Shown: positions 50,601 to 58,981 of the stretch, one piece after another
How the letters are laid out: each line of letters opens with the position of its first letter
Position numbering within the stretch: position 1 is the first letter of the stretch
From: Flavonifractor porci
Lineage (GTDB): Bacteria; Bacillota; Clostridia; Oscillospirales; Oscillospiraceae
DNA: 64,000 bases
Assembly (NCBI RefSeq): GCF_037572415.1
Contig: NZ_JBBHLB010000004.1
Span: 186,001-250,000, forward strand
Direction of reading: 5' to 3'
Made by a program: the position numbers and the translations under genes
Notes under the pieces: generated by a model
Database searches by the model: none
Seen by the model: only the letters and a program-made list of their open reading frames with translations
Told to the model about the DNA's origin: nothing

Positions 50601-50628
50601 CGGCGCTTCGCCGGATAAAATGCTTCAT
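47611..50628 (-). CDS. Large surface protein: phosphodiester-glycosidase (NAGPA) domain, Ig-like domains, three SLH domains
   Basis: 1005 aa with a signal peptide (residues 1-28, cut near ASASYA-LGW). Residues about 60-405 form a NAGPA/DUF2233 domain (VVSGINGDWYVLSTG, then GCVEAIAMDGGGSTTIGA with the conserved DGGGSTT). It is followed by bacterial Ig-like domains (about 410-580), a carbohydrate-binding-like beta-rich region, a further Ig-like part (about 720-810) and three SLH repeats (about 820-1005). The SLH tail anchors it to the wall. NAGPA proteins cleave GlcNAc-phosphodiester or related sugar-phosphate bonds; in Firmicutes they are thought to act on wall or exopolysaccharide. The start follows AGGAGGACGATC. 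Confidence 0.88.
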   Translation of the reverse strand: MKHFIRRSAAAGLALALTVTAASASYALGWDLHTGQVPLSQGATLGKNIFWSDSYSDLRHEYYISYSPNENVVPTVAYGNKVLDRLTLSNMAKNLENQGKRVVSGINGDWYVLSTGSTVGLLVTDGVVRATPYYNNSWAIGFHEDGTAFIGQPALSTTVTFGGSTYKVSGAINKVRKLTASDTSGGLTLLTSDFASTTQNTDPGVDVILTPVDDGSGTSAMQPTIGKEVQYTVDQVLESTGSIAIPEGKAVLTMNAKDNADILAKLRALQPGDTVTLSITSTDERWNSVDQALGGTYKIVTDGKVVSSGLPSERTAWTAVGVKADGTVIFYTLDGKQSGYSVGCTLSQAAQRLVELGCVEAIAMDGGGSTTIGATYPDTNGMQVVNRPSDGSQRSNSTAIFLTTTLQPTGELDSYYVTPTDSMLLSGATVQLSATGLDTNYYPTTGNTVSWSVSDGGGTIDESGLFTAGSKSGFYQVTATDGEHSGTAYLTTVATPDAITISSESTGSKITSLNLNPGQQIDLKASATYRTLGLTAQDTCFTWSLDSALGTIDANGVLKASQESGSGSLTVSAGGKSVTIPVTIASHVKTLDTCEGDLSSFQNTDTATAEKETGLDFVHNGSQSLKLSYDATSGSASLSTSLSIPEGESWLGMWVYGNGSGNTLMATAADPDGQTQQFLLTALDFTGWKYVMVQLPAGTSTLSSLDVIYGGGAERQTGSIWLDQLVTANQQVTDSIAPTVSVSVKGTQLTATVKDDLDKSIPQSNVALTYDGKPLTASWNEATGTLTATLPAADNGYHRATVTASDASGNLARASADVKPSSSRPSPFGDMTGHWAEPYATFLYDQGISQGTGGNTPQYEPNKNISRAEFFALAARWMGLDLEQYANVELPFADADAIPSWALSEIKAMYSLGILQGASSGGQLLANPMSTITRAEAITILGRTQVKGYTANDLTFDDAGQVPAWALSYTQILVTQGVVSGNNNLIRPADSITRGEVAKLLYAML

Positions 50629-50676
50629 GATCGTCCTCCTATGATCGGGTGAAAAGATATATACGTTATGTTAACA

Positions 50677-50712
50677 CAGATACCCCCGCTTGTAAACAAG
50701 CGGGGGTATCTG
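50677..50712 (-). terminator. Rho-independent terminator of hemW
   Basis: Perfect 17-bp arms (50677-50693 and 50696-50712) with loop AA, between hemW and the surface-protein gene on the same strand. Confidence 0.85.
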
Positions 50713-50723
50713 AACCAAAATCT

Positions 50724-51926
50724 TTATTCTGAGTCCTCAGGACGCCCCTGTTTCAAGCGAGGAAGTGTCTTTTCCAGAGTTGCCTCCTCCTGGACTGCCA
50801 AAAGATCCCCAATGAGCTGATTGGATACCAGAAATCCCTTGGGAGTGAGGTGCCAGCGGCGGTCATGGCGTTCTGCCCAGCCGTGGCGCTCATAATCTTC
50901 CAGCTTCTGTTCAATGGGATCGAAATCCAGGAAAAATTCCCGGCGGTACTCCCACTCCTCGATTCCACGGGTGGTGCGCATCCGCAGCATGAGATATTCG
51001 CTGCCCCGCTCCCGGGAGGGGATCAGGTCGGAGGAGTCGATCACCACGCCTCCCTCCAAAACGCCGGAGATATAGCCCTCCAGGTCCCGGATAAAGGAGT
51101 AGCGTCGTCCGCCGAAGTCAGAGTGGGCGCCGGGACCAAAACCGATATAGGGCCGGCCCATCCAATACTTCAGGTTGTGGCGGGACTGATAGCCGGAGCG
51201 GGCGAAGTTGGAGATCTCATACTGGCGGTAGCCCTCTTGTTCCAGCCGTTCCACCGTCCAGAGGTACATATCTGCCTGAGCGTCATCATCGGGTAGCTTT
51301 TCGCCCCGGGAGACCCGGTAGTCCAGAGGGGTACCCGACTCCACCTTCAGACCGTAGCAGCTCAAATGCTCCGGTTTGAGGGAGAGAACCTGCTCCACTG
51401 TGTCCTGCCAGGCGGTCAGTTCCTGACCGGGCAGACCGTAGATCAGATCCAGACTCAGATTCTGGAACTTGGCCTGCCGTGCCAGGGTGACTGCCTGGAC
51501 CGCCTGTTCAAAGGTGTGGGGGCGGTGAAGGCTCTGAAGAGCTTGGTCGCAGGCGGACTGAACGCCCAGAGAGAGCCGGTTGACACCGGCCCGGCGGAGG
51601 GCTTGGAGCATTTTTAAATCCACGCTGTCCGGATTGCACTCCACGGTGATCTCCGCGTCCTTGGCTAGGTCAAAGCGCTTGGCAATGAGCCGTAGCAGCT
51701 CCCGCAGCCGCTTTTCCCCATAAAAACTGGGTGTACCGCCGCCAAAATAAACGGTGTCAACCTGCCAGCCTCTGGCCTGAGGGGCGGTTTCCTTGAGATG
51801 GGCCAGTAAGGCCTTCTGGTAGTCGTCCATCCGTCCCTCTTGCCCAGCCAGAGAGTAGAAATCGCAATAGTCGCATTTGCTGCGGCAAAAGGGAATGTGG
51901 ATGTAGATGCCCAGTTTTTCTGCCAT
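50724..51926 (-). CDS. hemW: HemW-like radical SAM protein (formerly coproporphyrinogen III oxidase-like)
   Basis: 400 aa. N-terminal IYIHIPFCRSKCDYCDFYS carries the CxxxCxxC cluster (Cys14, Cys18, Cys21). FGGGTPSF, the SLGVQS motif and NLKYWMGRPYIGFGPGAHS in the later part, and a C-terminal HemN-like winged region, match HemW. HemW inserts or shuttles heme; it lacks the substrate residues of true HemN oxidase. Start after AGGAAGCGAGG, with a weak site. Confidence 0.9.
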   Translation of the reverse strand: MAEKLGIYIHIPFCRSKCDYCDFYSLAGQEGRMDDYQKALLAHLKETAPQARGWQVDTVYFGGGTPSFYGEKRLRELLRLIAKRFDLAKDAEITVECNPDSVDLKMLQALRRAGVNRLSLGVQSACDQALQSLHRPHTFEQAVQAVTLARQAKFQNLSLDLIYGLPGQELTAWQDTVEQVLSLKPEHLSCYGLKVESGTPLDYRVSRGEKLPDDDAQADMYLWTVERLEQEGYRQYEISNFARSGYQSRHNLKYWMGRPYIGFGPGAHSDFGGRRYSFIRDLEGYISGVLEGGVVIDSSDLIPSRERGSEYLMLRMRTTRGIEEWEYRREFFLDFDPIEQKLEDYERHGWAERHDRRWHLTPKGFLVSNQLIGDLLAVQEEATLEKTLPRLKQGRPEDSE

Positions 51927-52066
51927 AGACGGCGCCTCGCTTCCTGGAAAGGTGCAGTAGTGCTACCCAAGTATCACTTGCTCATCTAACTATTATACAT
52001 GAAAAACCTCAATTTGAAAAGTACAGGCTGCCATGCTATACTCAAAAAGAAAGGAGGGGGGAGACA

Positions 52067-52969
52067 ATGGCCCAACAGAACGGGCGGCGGCTGACGCTGA
52101 CGGTGACCTCGGAGTGGGACGGAGAGAAGATCGACACGCTGCTGCGCCGGGAACTTGGATTGTCAGGCACCGTGATCAAGCGCATCAAGTGGCTGGAGGA
52201 CGGTATCCTGCTGGACGGCGTCCGGGCCATCACCGGCCAGCGGGCAGCGGCGGGACAGGTCCTTTCCGTACGGGTGGACGATCCGGACCGGCCCGAGGTT
52301 GTGCTCCCCACGCCTGGGCCGGTGGACGTGGTCTATGAGGACCAGGACTTATTGGTGGTGAACAAGGCCCCCGGCGTACCGGTCCATCCCGGACCAGGCA
52401 ATGGCAGAGAGACCCTGTGCAATTATATCGCTTATTATTACCAACAGAAGGGGGAAACGGCGGGGGTTCACCCGGTCCACCGGCTGGACAGAGGCACCTC
52501 CGGCCTGATGGTGATTGCCAAACACCCGCTGGCCCAGGAGCGGCTGAAGGAGCAGCTCCATACCGCTGCCTTTCGGCGGATCTATCTGGCGGTGTGTGAC
52601 GGTGTGCCGGCGCCGGAACAGGGAAGGGTGGAGGTCCCCATCGGGCGGGTCCCCGGCTCTCTGATCCAGCGGCAGGTGGACCCGGCGGGCCAGCCCGCCG
52701 CTACCCGTTACCGGATGGTGGAGCGGACGGGGAACCGGGCGCTGGTGGAGCTGGATCTTGAGACAGGCCGTACCCACCAGATCCGGGTTCACATGGTCTG
52801 GCTGGGCTGTCCGCTCACCGGCGACTTCCTCTACGGCAGGGAGGACAAGGGCCTCATTGCCCGACCAGCCCTCCACTCATCGGAGCTGTTTCTGACCCAC
52901 CCCATCAACGGGGTGCATCTCCGTCTGACCTGCCCGCTGCCGGAAGATATGGCGGCGCTGCTGAGGTAA
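52067..52969 (+). CDS. RluA-family pseudouridine synthase
   Basis: 300 aa. N-terminal S4-like RNA-binding segment (residues 10-80), then the catalytic HRLDRGTSGLMVIAK with the active-site Asp and the C-terminal RTHQIRVHM motif. It modifies uridines in 23S rRNA or tRNA; RluD/RluB-like target choice cannot be read from the sequence. The AAGGAGGGGGGAG site precedes the ATG. Confidence 0.93.
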   Translation: MAQQNGRRLTLTVTSEWDGEKIDTLLRRELGLSGTVIKRIKWLEDGILLDGVRAITGQRAAAGQVLSVRVDDPDRPEVVLPTPGPVDVVYEDQDLLVVNKAPGVPVHPGPGNGRETLCNYIAYYYQQKGETAGVHPVHRLDRGTSGLMVIAKHPLAQERLKEQLHTAAFRRIYLAVCDGVPAPEQGRVEVPIGRVPGSLIQRQVDPAGQPAATRYRMVERTGNRALVELDLETGRTHQIRVHMVWLGCPLTGDFLYGREDKGLIARPALHSSELFLTHPINGVHLRLTCPLPEDMAALLR

Positions 52970-53085
52970 TAAGCGGCAAACACTATGCAGAGGGGATATT
53001 GTAACGCCATTCTTGCTTGTGCTACACTTGGTTCTGAAGTTCCGTCAGGGGTGTATCTGCCCTAATCTTACAAGGAAAGGAATGG

Positions 53086-53787
53086 ATGAACATGAAGAAA
53101 TGGATGGCAGCTTTGCTGGCAGCGGCTATGATGTGCGCTCTAGCCGCGTGCAGCGGCGGGGGGAGCGGCAAAACCACCCAGTCGCCCACGGGGAATGAGG
53201 TCGGAAACAATTCTCCGTCCCCTGCGGTGGAACCCACGGAGAGCCAGCCGGTAGAGGAGACGACCAAGCCGGCGGTGGAGTCCTTTGCCATTGGCGATAC
53301 CATCACGCTGGACTTTGTTGAGATGACCTTCACCGAAACCGGGGTCGCCGAGGATATCAGAACAACCATTACCACCGACAATGGCGTAAAGATTACCCGT
53401 ACCACCGGCCCTGAGCCGGAGAGCGGAAAGCAGTTCGTGTACATCAAGGGTACCATCAAGAATCTGGCCACCGAGGCCCTGCCGGTCTACGACTTCTTTG
53501 AAGGTAACTTTAAGCTGGACGACTACAACTTCGGCGTGACCGCCAACGAATGTGACGTCATTACCGCCGAGGGAGAGAGCATCTATGAGATCGATCCCCT
53601 GTCCACCGGCTCTTTCACCCTCTATGCGGCCATCCCCAATGAACTGGTGGAGAGCCACAACAGCAGCAGCTTTACCTTTGGTTTCTACGACCTGTTTGAT
53701 AACGAGGAACTGGCCAGAAACCGGGCCTTTGAAGACGACCCCATCTCCATGTGCCCCTATCAGTATACCGTGGATCTGGGTGTGTAA
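53086..53787 (+). CDS. Lipoprotein with DUF4352/DUF5067-like domain
   Basis: 233 aa with lipobox LAAC and Cys22, a Ser/Pro/Glu-rich spacer to about residue 70, then a beta-sandwich domain (IGDTITLDFVEMTFTETG, GKQFVYIKGTIKNLATEAL, TLYAAIPNEL) of the DUF4352/TelA-like type. Proteins of this type are secreted envelope proteins of unknown role. AAAGGAATGG precedes the start. It has its own transcript. Confidence 0.78.
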   Translation: MNMKKWMAALLAAAMMCALAACSGGGSGKTTQSPTGNEVGNNSPSPAVEPTESQPVEETTKPAVESFAIGDTITLDFVEMTFTETGVAEDIRTTITTDNGVKITRTTGPEPESGKQFVYIKGTIKNLATEALPVYDFFEGNFKLDDYNFGVTANECDVITAEGESIYEIDPLSTGSFTLYAAIPNELVESHNSSSFTFGFYDLFDNEELARNRAFEDDPISMCPYQYTVDLGV

Positions 53788-53793
53788 AAAATG

Positions 53794-53840
53794 AAAAGCG
53801 GGTCTGCTGCGAAACAACGATTCACAGCAGACCCGCTTTT
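53794..53840. terminator. Bidirectional terminator
   Basis: 16-bp arms 53794-53809 and 53825-53840, perfect, with A4 and T4 at the ends; shared by the lipoprotein gene and the rib operon. Confidence 0.92.
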
Positions 53841-53846
53841 CTCGTC

Positions 53847-54314
53847 TCAGGAAAGTTGTGCGAAGAGATTGACCATCTCAATGGCGGATAGGGCGCAGTC
53901 ATAGCCCTTGTTGCCCGCCTTGGTGCCGGCCCGCTCAATGGCCTGCTCGATGGTGTCAGTAGTGAGCACCCCGAAGAGCACCGGCTTGCCGGTCTGGAGG
54001 GAGGCCTGAGCCACGCCTTTGGACACCTCGGCGCACACATAGTCGTAGTGGGAGGTGGAACCACGGATGACGGCGCCCAGGCAGATCACCGCGTCATACT
54101 TGCCGCTCTGGGCCAGGTGGAGGGCGGCTACCGGGATCTCGAATGCACCTGGTACCCAGGCAACGTCAATGTTCCCGGTGGGAATGCCGTGACGTACCAG
54201 GCCGTCCTCCGCGCCAGAGAGCAGCTTGCTCACGATGAACTCGTTGAAGCGGGACGCCACAATGGCAATGTGCAGGCTTTCGCTGCCGATCAGTTTTCCT
54301 TCCAGAATGTTCAT
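53847..54314 (-). CDS. ribH: 6,7-dimethyl-8-ribityllumazine synthase
   Basis: 155 aa. Condenses the ribityl-aminouracil with dihydroxybutanone phosphate to lumazine, the last step before riboflavin synthase. Motifs: IAIVASRFNEFIVSKLL, WVPGAFEIP, CLGAVIRGSTSHYDYV, FGVLTTDTIEQAIERAG. The start at 54314 follows AGGGAGGC; it begins 2 bases after the ribBA stop. Confidence 0.97.
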   Translation of the reverse strand: MNILEGKLIGSESLHIAIVASRFNEFIVSKLLSGAEDGLVRHGIPTGNIDVAWVPGAFEIPVAALHLAQSGKYDAVICLGAVIRGSTSHYDYVCAEVSKGVAQASLQTGKPVLFGVLTTDTIEQAIERAGTKAGNKGYDCALSAIEMVNLFAQLS

Positions 54315-54315
54315 G

Positions 54316-55545
54316 TCAAATGCCTCCCTGAATCTTATCGTCGTCGGCCACCTGCTCCAGCAGGTGGCCCATTTTTTCCCGCTTGGTCCACAGGTAGAAA
54401 TGGTCATGCTCCTGGGGTGCTGCCTCGATGGGTACTCGTTCGGTGATCTCCAGGCCGAAGCCGGACAGGCCGTAGATCTTGTCCGGATTATTGGTCAGAA
54501 GCCTCAGTTCCTTGACCCCCAGATCCCGGAGAATTTGAGCTCCGATCCAGTACTCCCGCAGGTCGGGGGCGAAGCCCAGCTTGATGTTGGCCTCCACCGT
54601 GTCATACCCCTGCTCCTGGAGGGTGTAGGTTTTCAGCTTATTGATGAGGCCGATGCCCCGGCCCTCCTGCCGCATATAGAGCACCACGCCACGGCCCTCT
54701 TTTTCGATGCGCTCCATGGCGGCGGTCAGCTGCTGGCCGCAGTCGCACCGCTGGGAGCCGAACACGTCTCCGGTAAGACACTCGGAGTGGACCCGGCACA
54801 GCACACCCATGCCGTCCCCAATATTGCCTTTGACCAGAGCCACATGGCTTTCGCCGGTAAGGTCGTTGGTGTAGCCGTAGATGGTGAAGTAGCCGTATTT
54901 GGTGGGCATTTTGGCCACCGCCTCCCGGACCACGTGCTTGTCGTGGAGGCGGCAGTAGTCCTGGAGATCCTTGATGGTGATGACCTTCACACCCCAGGCC
55001 TCTGCATTTTCCAGCAGCTCGGTGGTGCGCATCATGGTGCCGTCCTCCCGCATGATCTCGCAGCACAGGCCGCACTCAGCAAGGCCCGCGTGGCGGCACA
55101 GGTCCACCGTGGCCTCGGTGTGACCGTTGCGGGCCAGTACGCCTCCACGGCGAGCCACCAGGGGGAACACATGGCCGGGCCGCCGGAACTCCTCCGGTTT
55201 GGCGGTAGGGGAGGCGCACCGGCGGCAAGTAAAGCCCCGCTCCTCGGCGGAGATGCCGGTGGAGGTGTCCACATGGTCGATGGATACGGTAAAGGCGGTC
55301 TGGTGGTTGTCGGTGTTTACCTTTACCATCTGCTCCAGCCCCAGCCGGGCGGCTACCGCCTCCGACATGGGGGTGCAGATCAGGCCCTTGGCATGGACCG
55401 CCATAAAGTTTACGTTCTCGGTGGTGGCAAACTGGGCGGCGCAGATCAGATCGCCCTCATTTTCCCGGTCCGGGTCGTCGATGCACATAATGAGGTGACC
55501 GGCCCGCAGCTCCTCCAGGGCCTCCTCGATGGTGGCAAATCCCAT
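54316..55545 (-). CDS. ribBA: Bifunctional 3,4-dihydroxy-2-butanone-4-phosphate synthase / GTP cyclohydrolase II
   Basis: 409 aa fusion of the two riboflavin entry enzymes. The N-terminal DHBP synthase has DDPDRENEGDLICAA and the HTEATVDL region. The C-terminal cyclohydrolase has the zinc Cys set (GDVFGSQRCDCGQQL) and LYMRQEGRGIGL. Starts after AGGAGGATACATACC. Lies between ribE and ribH in the usual order. Confidence 0.97.
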   Translation of the reverse strand: MGFATIEEALEELRAGHLIMCIDDPDRENEGDLICAAQFATTENVNFMAVHAKGLICTPMSEAVAARLGLEQMVKVNTDNHQTAFTVSIDHVDTSTGISAEERGFTCRRCASPTAKPEEFRRPGHVFPLVARRGGVLARNGHTEATVDLCRHAGLAECGLCCEIMREDGTMMRTTELLENAEAWGVKVITIKDLQDYCRLHDKHVVREAVAKMPTKYGYFTIYGYTNDLTGESHVALVKGNIGDGMGVLCRVHSECLTGDVFGSQRCDCGQQLTAAMERIEKEGRGVVLYMRQEGRGIGLINKLKTYTLQEQGYDTVEANIKLGFAPDLREYWIGAQILRDLGVKELRLLTNNPDKIYGLSGFGLEITERVPIEAAPQEHDHFYLWTKREKMGHLLEQVADDDKIQGGI

Positions 55546-55560
55546 GGTATGTATCCTCCT

Positions 55561-56190
55561 TTAAAATCCGTGTTGCGCCAGAAATTCCATAGTGATGCCG
55601 GAGGACTTGGGTGCCTCCCGGTCCAGCAGTCTGGCCACATATTTTCCTAAAATATCGGTCTCCAGATTGACGGCGTCTCCTGCTCTTCGGTTCAGCAGGG
55701 TGGTCTGGGCCCCGGTGTGGGGGATGATGGAGACAGAGAAGTCCCGGTCGGTGACGGCAGCTACCGTCAGGCTGATGCCGTCAATGGCGATGGAGCCCTT
55801 CTCCACGATGCCGGAGAGCAGTTCCGGGGCGGCGGAGATGGTGACCCACACCGCGTTGCCCTCCCGACGGAGGGAACTGACGGTACCGGTGCCGTCGATG
55901 TGGCCGGTGACAATGTGGCCGCCAAAACGTCCGTCTGCCGCCATGGCCCGCTCCAGATTGACCTGAGAGCCGGGATGCAGCAAGCCCAACCCGGTGCGCC
56001 GGAAGGTTTCGGGCATCACGTCGGCGGTAAAACCGGTGGGGGAGAGGGCGGTTACCGTTAGGCACACCCCATTTACCGCGATAGAGTCACCCAGTTTGGT
56101 TCCCTCCAGTACTATACGGGCGGCCAGTTCCAGGCTGCCTGCTCCCACTTTGCGGACGGTGCCCAGTTCTTCAATGATCCCTGTGAACAT
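55561..56190 (-). CDS. ribE: Riboflavin synthase, alpha chain
   Basis: 209 aa with the start FTGIIEELGTV, two lumazine-binding repeats (VCLTVTAL ... VTGHIDGTG and again TAVSI-type ... GDAVNLETD). Converts two lumazines into riboflavin plus the pyrimidine. Its ATG lies inside the end of ribD (20-base overlap). Confidence 0.96.
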   Translation of the reverse strand: MFTGIIEELGTVRKVGAGSLELAARIVLEGTKLGDSIAVNGVCLTVTALSPTGFTADVMPETFRRTGLGLLHPGSQVNLERAMAADGRFGGHIVTGHIDGTGTVSSLRREGNAVWVTISAAPELLSGIVEKGSIAIDGISLTVAAVTDRDFSVSIIPHTGAQTTLLNRRAGDAVNLETDILGKYVARLLDREAPKSSGITMEFLAQHGF

Positions 56191-57277
56191 TCTGTATCAC
56201 CTCATATTCCAGCAGCAGGTCCTCGCCCATGGGGGTGCAGGTGGGGGAAGAGAGCCGCCAGCAATCCTCCGGACAGTCTACCCCCCGGCCCTCCACCGGG
56301 CTTTTGGCCTCCGCTCCGCCGAACAGCTTGGGAGCCAGGTAACAGTATACTTTCTGTACCAGTCCCTGCCGCAGCATGGACTCATTGAGTCCGCCGCCCC
56401 CCTCCAGCAGCACGCCGTCGATCTCCTGTTTTCCCAGCTCTGCCATCAGGGCGGGCAGGTCCACCCGGCCGTCGGGGCCGGGCAGGTCCAGTACCGTGAT
56501 CCCGTGGTCCTCCAGGGCAGCCCGCTTGTCCGGCATAGGGGAGGCACAGGCCATGATGGTGGGCACCTCCCTGGCGGTGCGGACCAAGTTGGAGGTGAGG
56601 GGGATGCGCAGCTGGGAGTCGCAGATGATGCGTACCGGATTCCGTCCACCTTCCATCCGGCAGGTGAGCCGAGGATCATCCTGAAGCACCGTGCCGATGC
56701 CTGCCAGAATGCCCCGGTATTGGTGCCGCAGAGTCTGGACATGAGCCCGGGTGGTCTCTCCGGTGACCCACTGGGATAGGCCGGTATGGCAGGCGATCTT
56801 GCCGTCGGCGGTCATGGCGTATTTCATGGCCACATAGGGGGTCTTGTGGGTGATGTAGTGGAAGAATACCGGGTTCAGGGTATCGCACTGGTCCCTCATG
56901 AAATCTTCTTCCACGTCTACTCCAGCTTGCCGCAGCAGGGTAGCCCCCTTGCCGTGGACCAGGGGGTTGGGGTCCCGGGAGCCGATGACCACCCGAACAA
57001 TGCCTGCATCCAGAATGGCCTGAGTGCAGGGGGGCTGACGGCCCTGGTGGCAGCAGGGTTCCAGGGTGACGTACAGGGTGGCTCCTGTCGGGTCCTCTGT
57101 ACAGGCAGCCAGAGCCTCCCGCTCGGCGTGAAGTCCGCCACAGCGGCGGTGCCATCCCTGGCCAATGATCCGGCCCTCCTTCACCAGCACCGCCCCTACC
57201 AAAGGATTGGGGCTGGTCCATCCGGTGCCCTGTTGGGCCAGCTTTATAGCCAGCGCCATGTAGTCAGTATCGTTCAT
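56171..57277 (-). CDS. ribD: Riboflavin biosynthesis deaminase/reductase RibD
   Basis: 368 aa. N-terminal deaminase with HAEREAL and PCCHQGRQPPC zinc motif; C-terminal reductase with VAMKYAMTADGKIA and LLEGGGGLNES. The ATG at 57277 has AAAGGAGGGACAAG upstream. First gene of the operon behind the FMN riboswitch. Confidence 0.97.
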   Translation of the reverse strand: MNDTDYMALAIKLAQQGTGWTSPNPLVGAVLVKEGRIIGQGWHRRCGGLHAEREALAACTEDPTGATLYVTLEPCCHQGRQPPCTQAILDAGIVRVVIGSRDPNPLVHGKGATLLRQAGVDVEEDFMRDQCDTLNPVFFHYITHKTPYVAMKYAMTADGKIACHTGLSQWVTGETTRAHVQTLRHQYRGILAGIGTVLQDDPRLTCRMEGGRNPVRIICDSQLRIPLTSNLVRTAREVPTIMACASPMPDKRAALEDHGITVLDLPGPDGRVDLPALMAELGKQEIDGVLLEGGGGLNESMLRQGLVQKVYCYLAPKLFGGAEAKSPVEGRGVDCPEDCWRLSSPTCTPMGEDLLLEYEVIQNVHRDH

Positions 57278-57302
57278 ATTCGCTTGTCCCTCCTTTTTCG
57301 GG

Positions 57303-57336
57303 ACGAAAAAAGCGCCCCGAATTAACTTCGGGGCGC
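57303..57336 (-). terminator. FMN-riboswitch terminator before ribD
   Basis: AGCGCCCCGAA (57311-57321) pairs with TTCGGGGCGCT (57326-57336); the minus strand then carries T6. It is the expression platform of the riboswitch. Confidence 0.85.
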
Positions 57337-57403
57337 TGAGAAAGCAACTGCTGGGCAGGAAAAATGGTACCAAAAGAAAAAAGGGTACATCCATTCCCGC
57401 CGG

Positions 57404-57515
57404 CGTCTTCTTCCATCCAGACTTTAACTGTCGGTTTTGGAATTACACCAAATCCTGCGCTTGCGCGCTCGCGGACTTTACCGCCGATCGGGAATTTCAC
57501 CCTGCCCTGAAGACT
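57404..57515 (-). promoter_or_regulatory. FMN riboswitch (RFN element) of the rib operon
   Basis: On the minus strand the core order is TCTTCAGGGCAGGGTGAAA, CCGATCGGCGGTAAA, GTCCGCGAGCG, ATTTGGTGTAATTCC, ACCGACAGTTAAAG and TCTGGATGGAAGAAGA. FMN binding should terminate transcription before ribD. Confidence 0.97.
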
Positions 57516-57536
57516 GCATATGAACTTGTTGGCCTT

Positions 57537-57565
57537 ATCATAGCACTGCAAAAAAGTGTTGTCAA
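57537..57565 (-). promoter_or_regulatory. Promoter of the rib operon
   Basis: Minus-strand TTGACA (57565-57560), 17 bp, TATGAT (57542-57537), immediately after the stop codon of the upstream symporter gene. Confidence 0.85.
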
Positions 57566-58951
57566 CTACTTATCCACGCTGGGGATCTCGGTGGTATCCA
57601 CCTCGTCCAGGTGATTCAGATAGTATTTGGTCTCTTTTGCAATGACGCCGGAGAGCAGAAGGACCGCTACCAGGTTGGGGATAGCCATGAAAGCGTTGAG
57701 GATATCGGCAATGGTCCACACCAGGTCCAGAGCCAGCACCGGGCCCACTACAACCACCGCCACAAAGAGGATCTTGTAGGGGAGAATGGCCTTTTTGCCC
57801 CACAGATACTGGGCGCACCGCTCACCGTAGTAGGACCAGCCCAGGATGGTGGACCAGGCAAAGGTGATGATGCCCACCACCAGGATCACCGGTCCCAGCA
57901 CGGGGATCTGAGCAAAGGCCAGGGTGGTCAGCTGGCCGCCGTCTGCCACATCCGCCATGTTGATGGCAGGGTTTTTCATGATAGTGGATACCAGCACCAG
58001 ACCGGTCATGAGGCAAACTACCACCGTGTCCCAAAAAGTGCCGGTGGCGGAGACCAGGGCCTGACGCACTGGGTTGCGGGTCTGGGCGGCGGAGGCCACC
58101 AGAGGAGCGGAGCCCAAGCCAGACTCATTGGAGAACAGGCCTCGGGCCACGCCGAAGCGCATGGCGATCATCAGACCCTGGCCCACCAGACCGCCGGCCA
58201 CCGCGCCGGGGGTAAAGGCCAGATGGATAATAGCGTCGATGGCAGGGAGGATGAAGTCGTAGTTGAAGCCCAGAATGATGATACAGCCCAATACATAGAA
58301 GGCTGCCATGAAGGGCACCAGTTTTTCACAGACGCTGGCAATGGAGTTGATGCCGCCAATAATAACGATGGCAGTGAGCAGGCCGCCCACGAGGCCGATG
58401 ATAATGGGCGGGATAGAGAAGGGAACGTTGTTCTGGATGACCTCGGCAATGGCGTTGATCTGGGTGCCGCAGCCGATGCCGAAGGAGGCCAGAGCGGCCA
58501 GGGCGGCAAAGAGGACGCCCAGCCATTTCAGGCCCAGGCCCCGCTCCAGGGCATACATGGCGCCGCCCTGCATCTTGCCGTCTGGGGTGCGCACCCGGTA
58601 CTTCACGGCGATGAGGGACTCGGCGTACTTGGTGGCGATACCGAAGATGCCGGCGATCCAGCACCAGAATACCGCGCCTGGGCCGCCCAGAAAAATGGCG
58701 GTGCCCACACCGATGATGTTGCCGGTGCCGATGGTGGATGCCAGTGCAGTTGTGAGGGCCTGAAACTGGCTCACGTCGCCGGGGGAGTCGGGGTCACGGG
58801 TCACCGACAGGCGAATGCCCGTAAAGGTTTTGCGTTGGATAAAGCCGGTGCGTGCCGTCATAAACAGGTGGGTGCCGAAGAGCAGCACGATCATGGGAAT
58901 GCCCCAGATAAAGTCGTCCAGCCAGTTGATGAAGGATACGATTACATCCAT
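57566..58951 (-). CDS. AGCS-family sodium:alanine symporter
   Basis: 461 aa, about eleven membrane segments. Family motifs: GTGNIIGVGTAIFLGGPGAVFWCW, KYAESLIAVKYRV, and the G-x-G-x-x-M-x-x-R-x-x-A-R-x-F pattern (GLMIAMRFGVARGLFSNESGLGSAPLVASAA). Imports alanine or glycine with Na+. The start follows AAAGAGGGGTTTCT. Precedes the riboflavin promoter but is a separate gene. Confidence 0.94.
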   Translation of the reverse strand: MDVIVSFINWLDDFIWGIPMIVLLFGTHLFMTARTGFIQRKTFTGIRLSVTRDPDSPGDVSQFQALTTALASTIGTGNIIGVGTAIFLGGPGAVFWCWIAGIFGIATKYAESLIAVKYRVRTPDGKMQGGAMYALERGLGLKWLGVLFAALAALASFGIGCGTQINAIAEVIQNNVPFSIPPIIIGLVGGLLTAIVIIGGINSIASVCEKLVPFMAAFYVLGCIIILGFNYDFILPAIDAIIHLAFTPGAVAGGLVGQGLMIAMRFGVARGLFSNESGLGSAPLVASAAQTRNPVRQALVSATGTFWDTVVVCLMTGLVLVSTIMKNPAINMADVADGGQLTTLAFAQIPVLGPVILVVGIITFAWSTILGWSYYGERCAQYLWGKKAILPYKILFVAVVVVGPVLALDLVWTIADILNAFMAIPNLVAVLLLSGVIAKETKYYLNHLDEVDTTEIPSVDK

Positions 58952-58981
58952 AGAAACCCCTCTTTTCTCTCTCGTTCTCTC

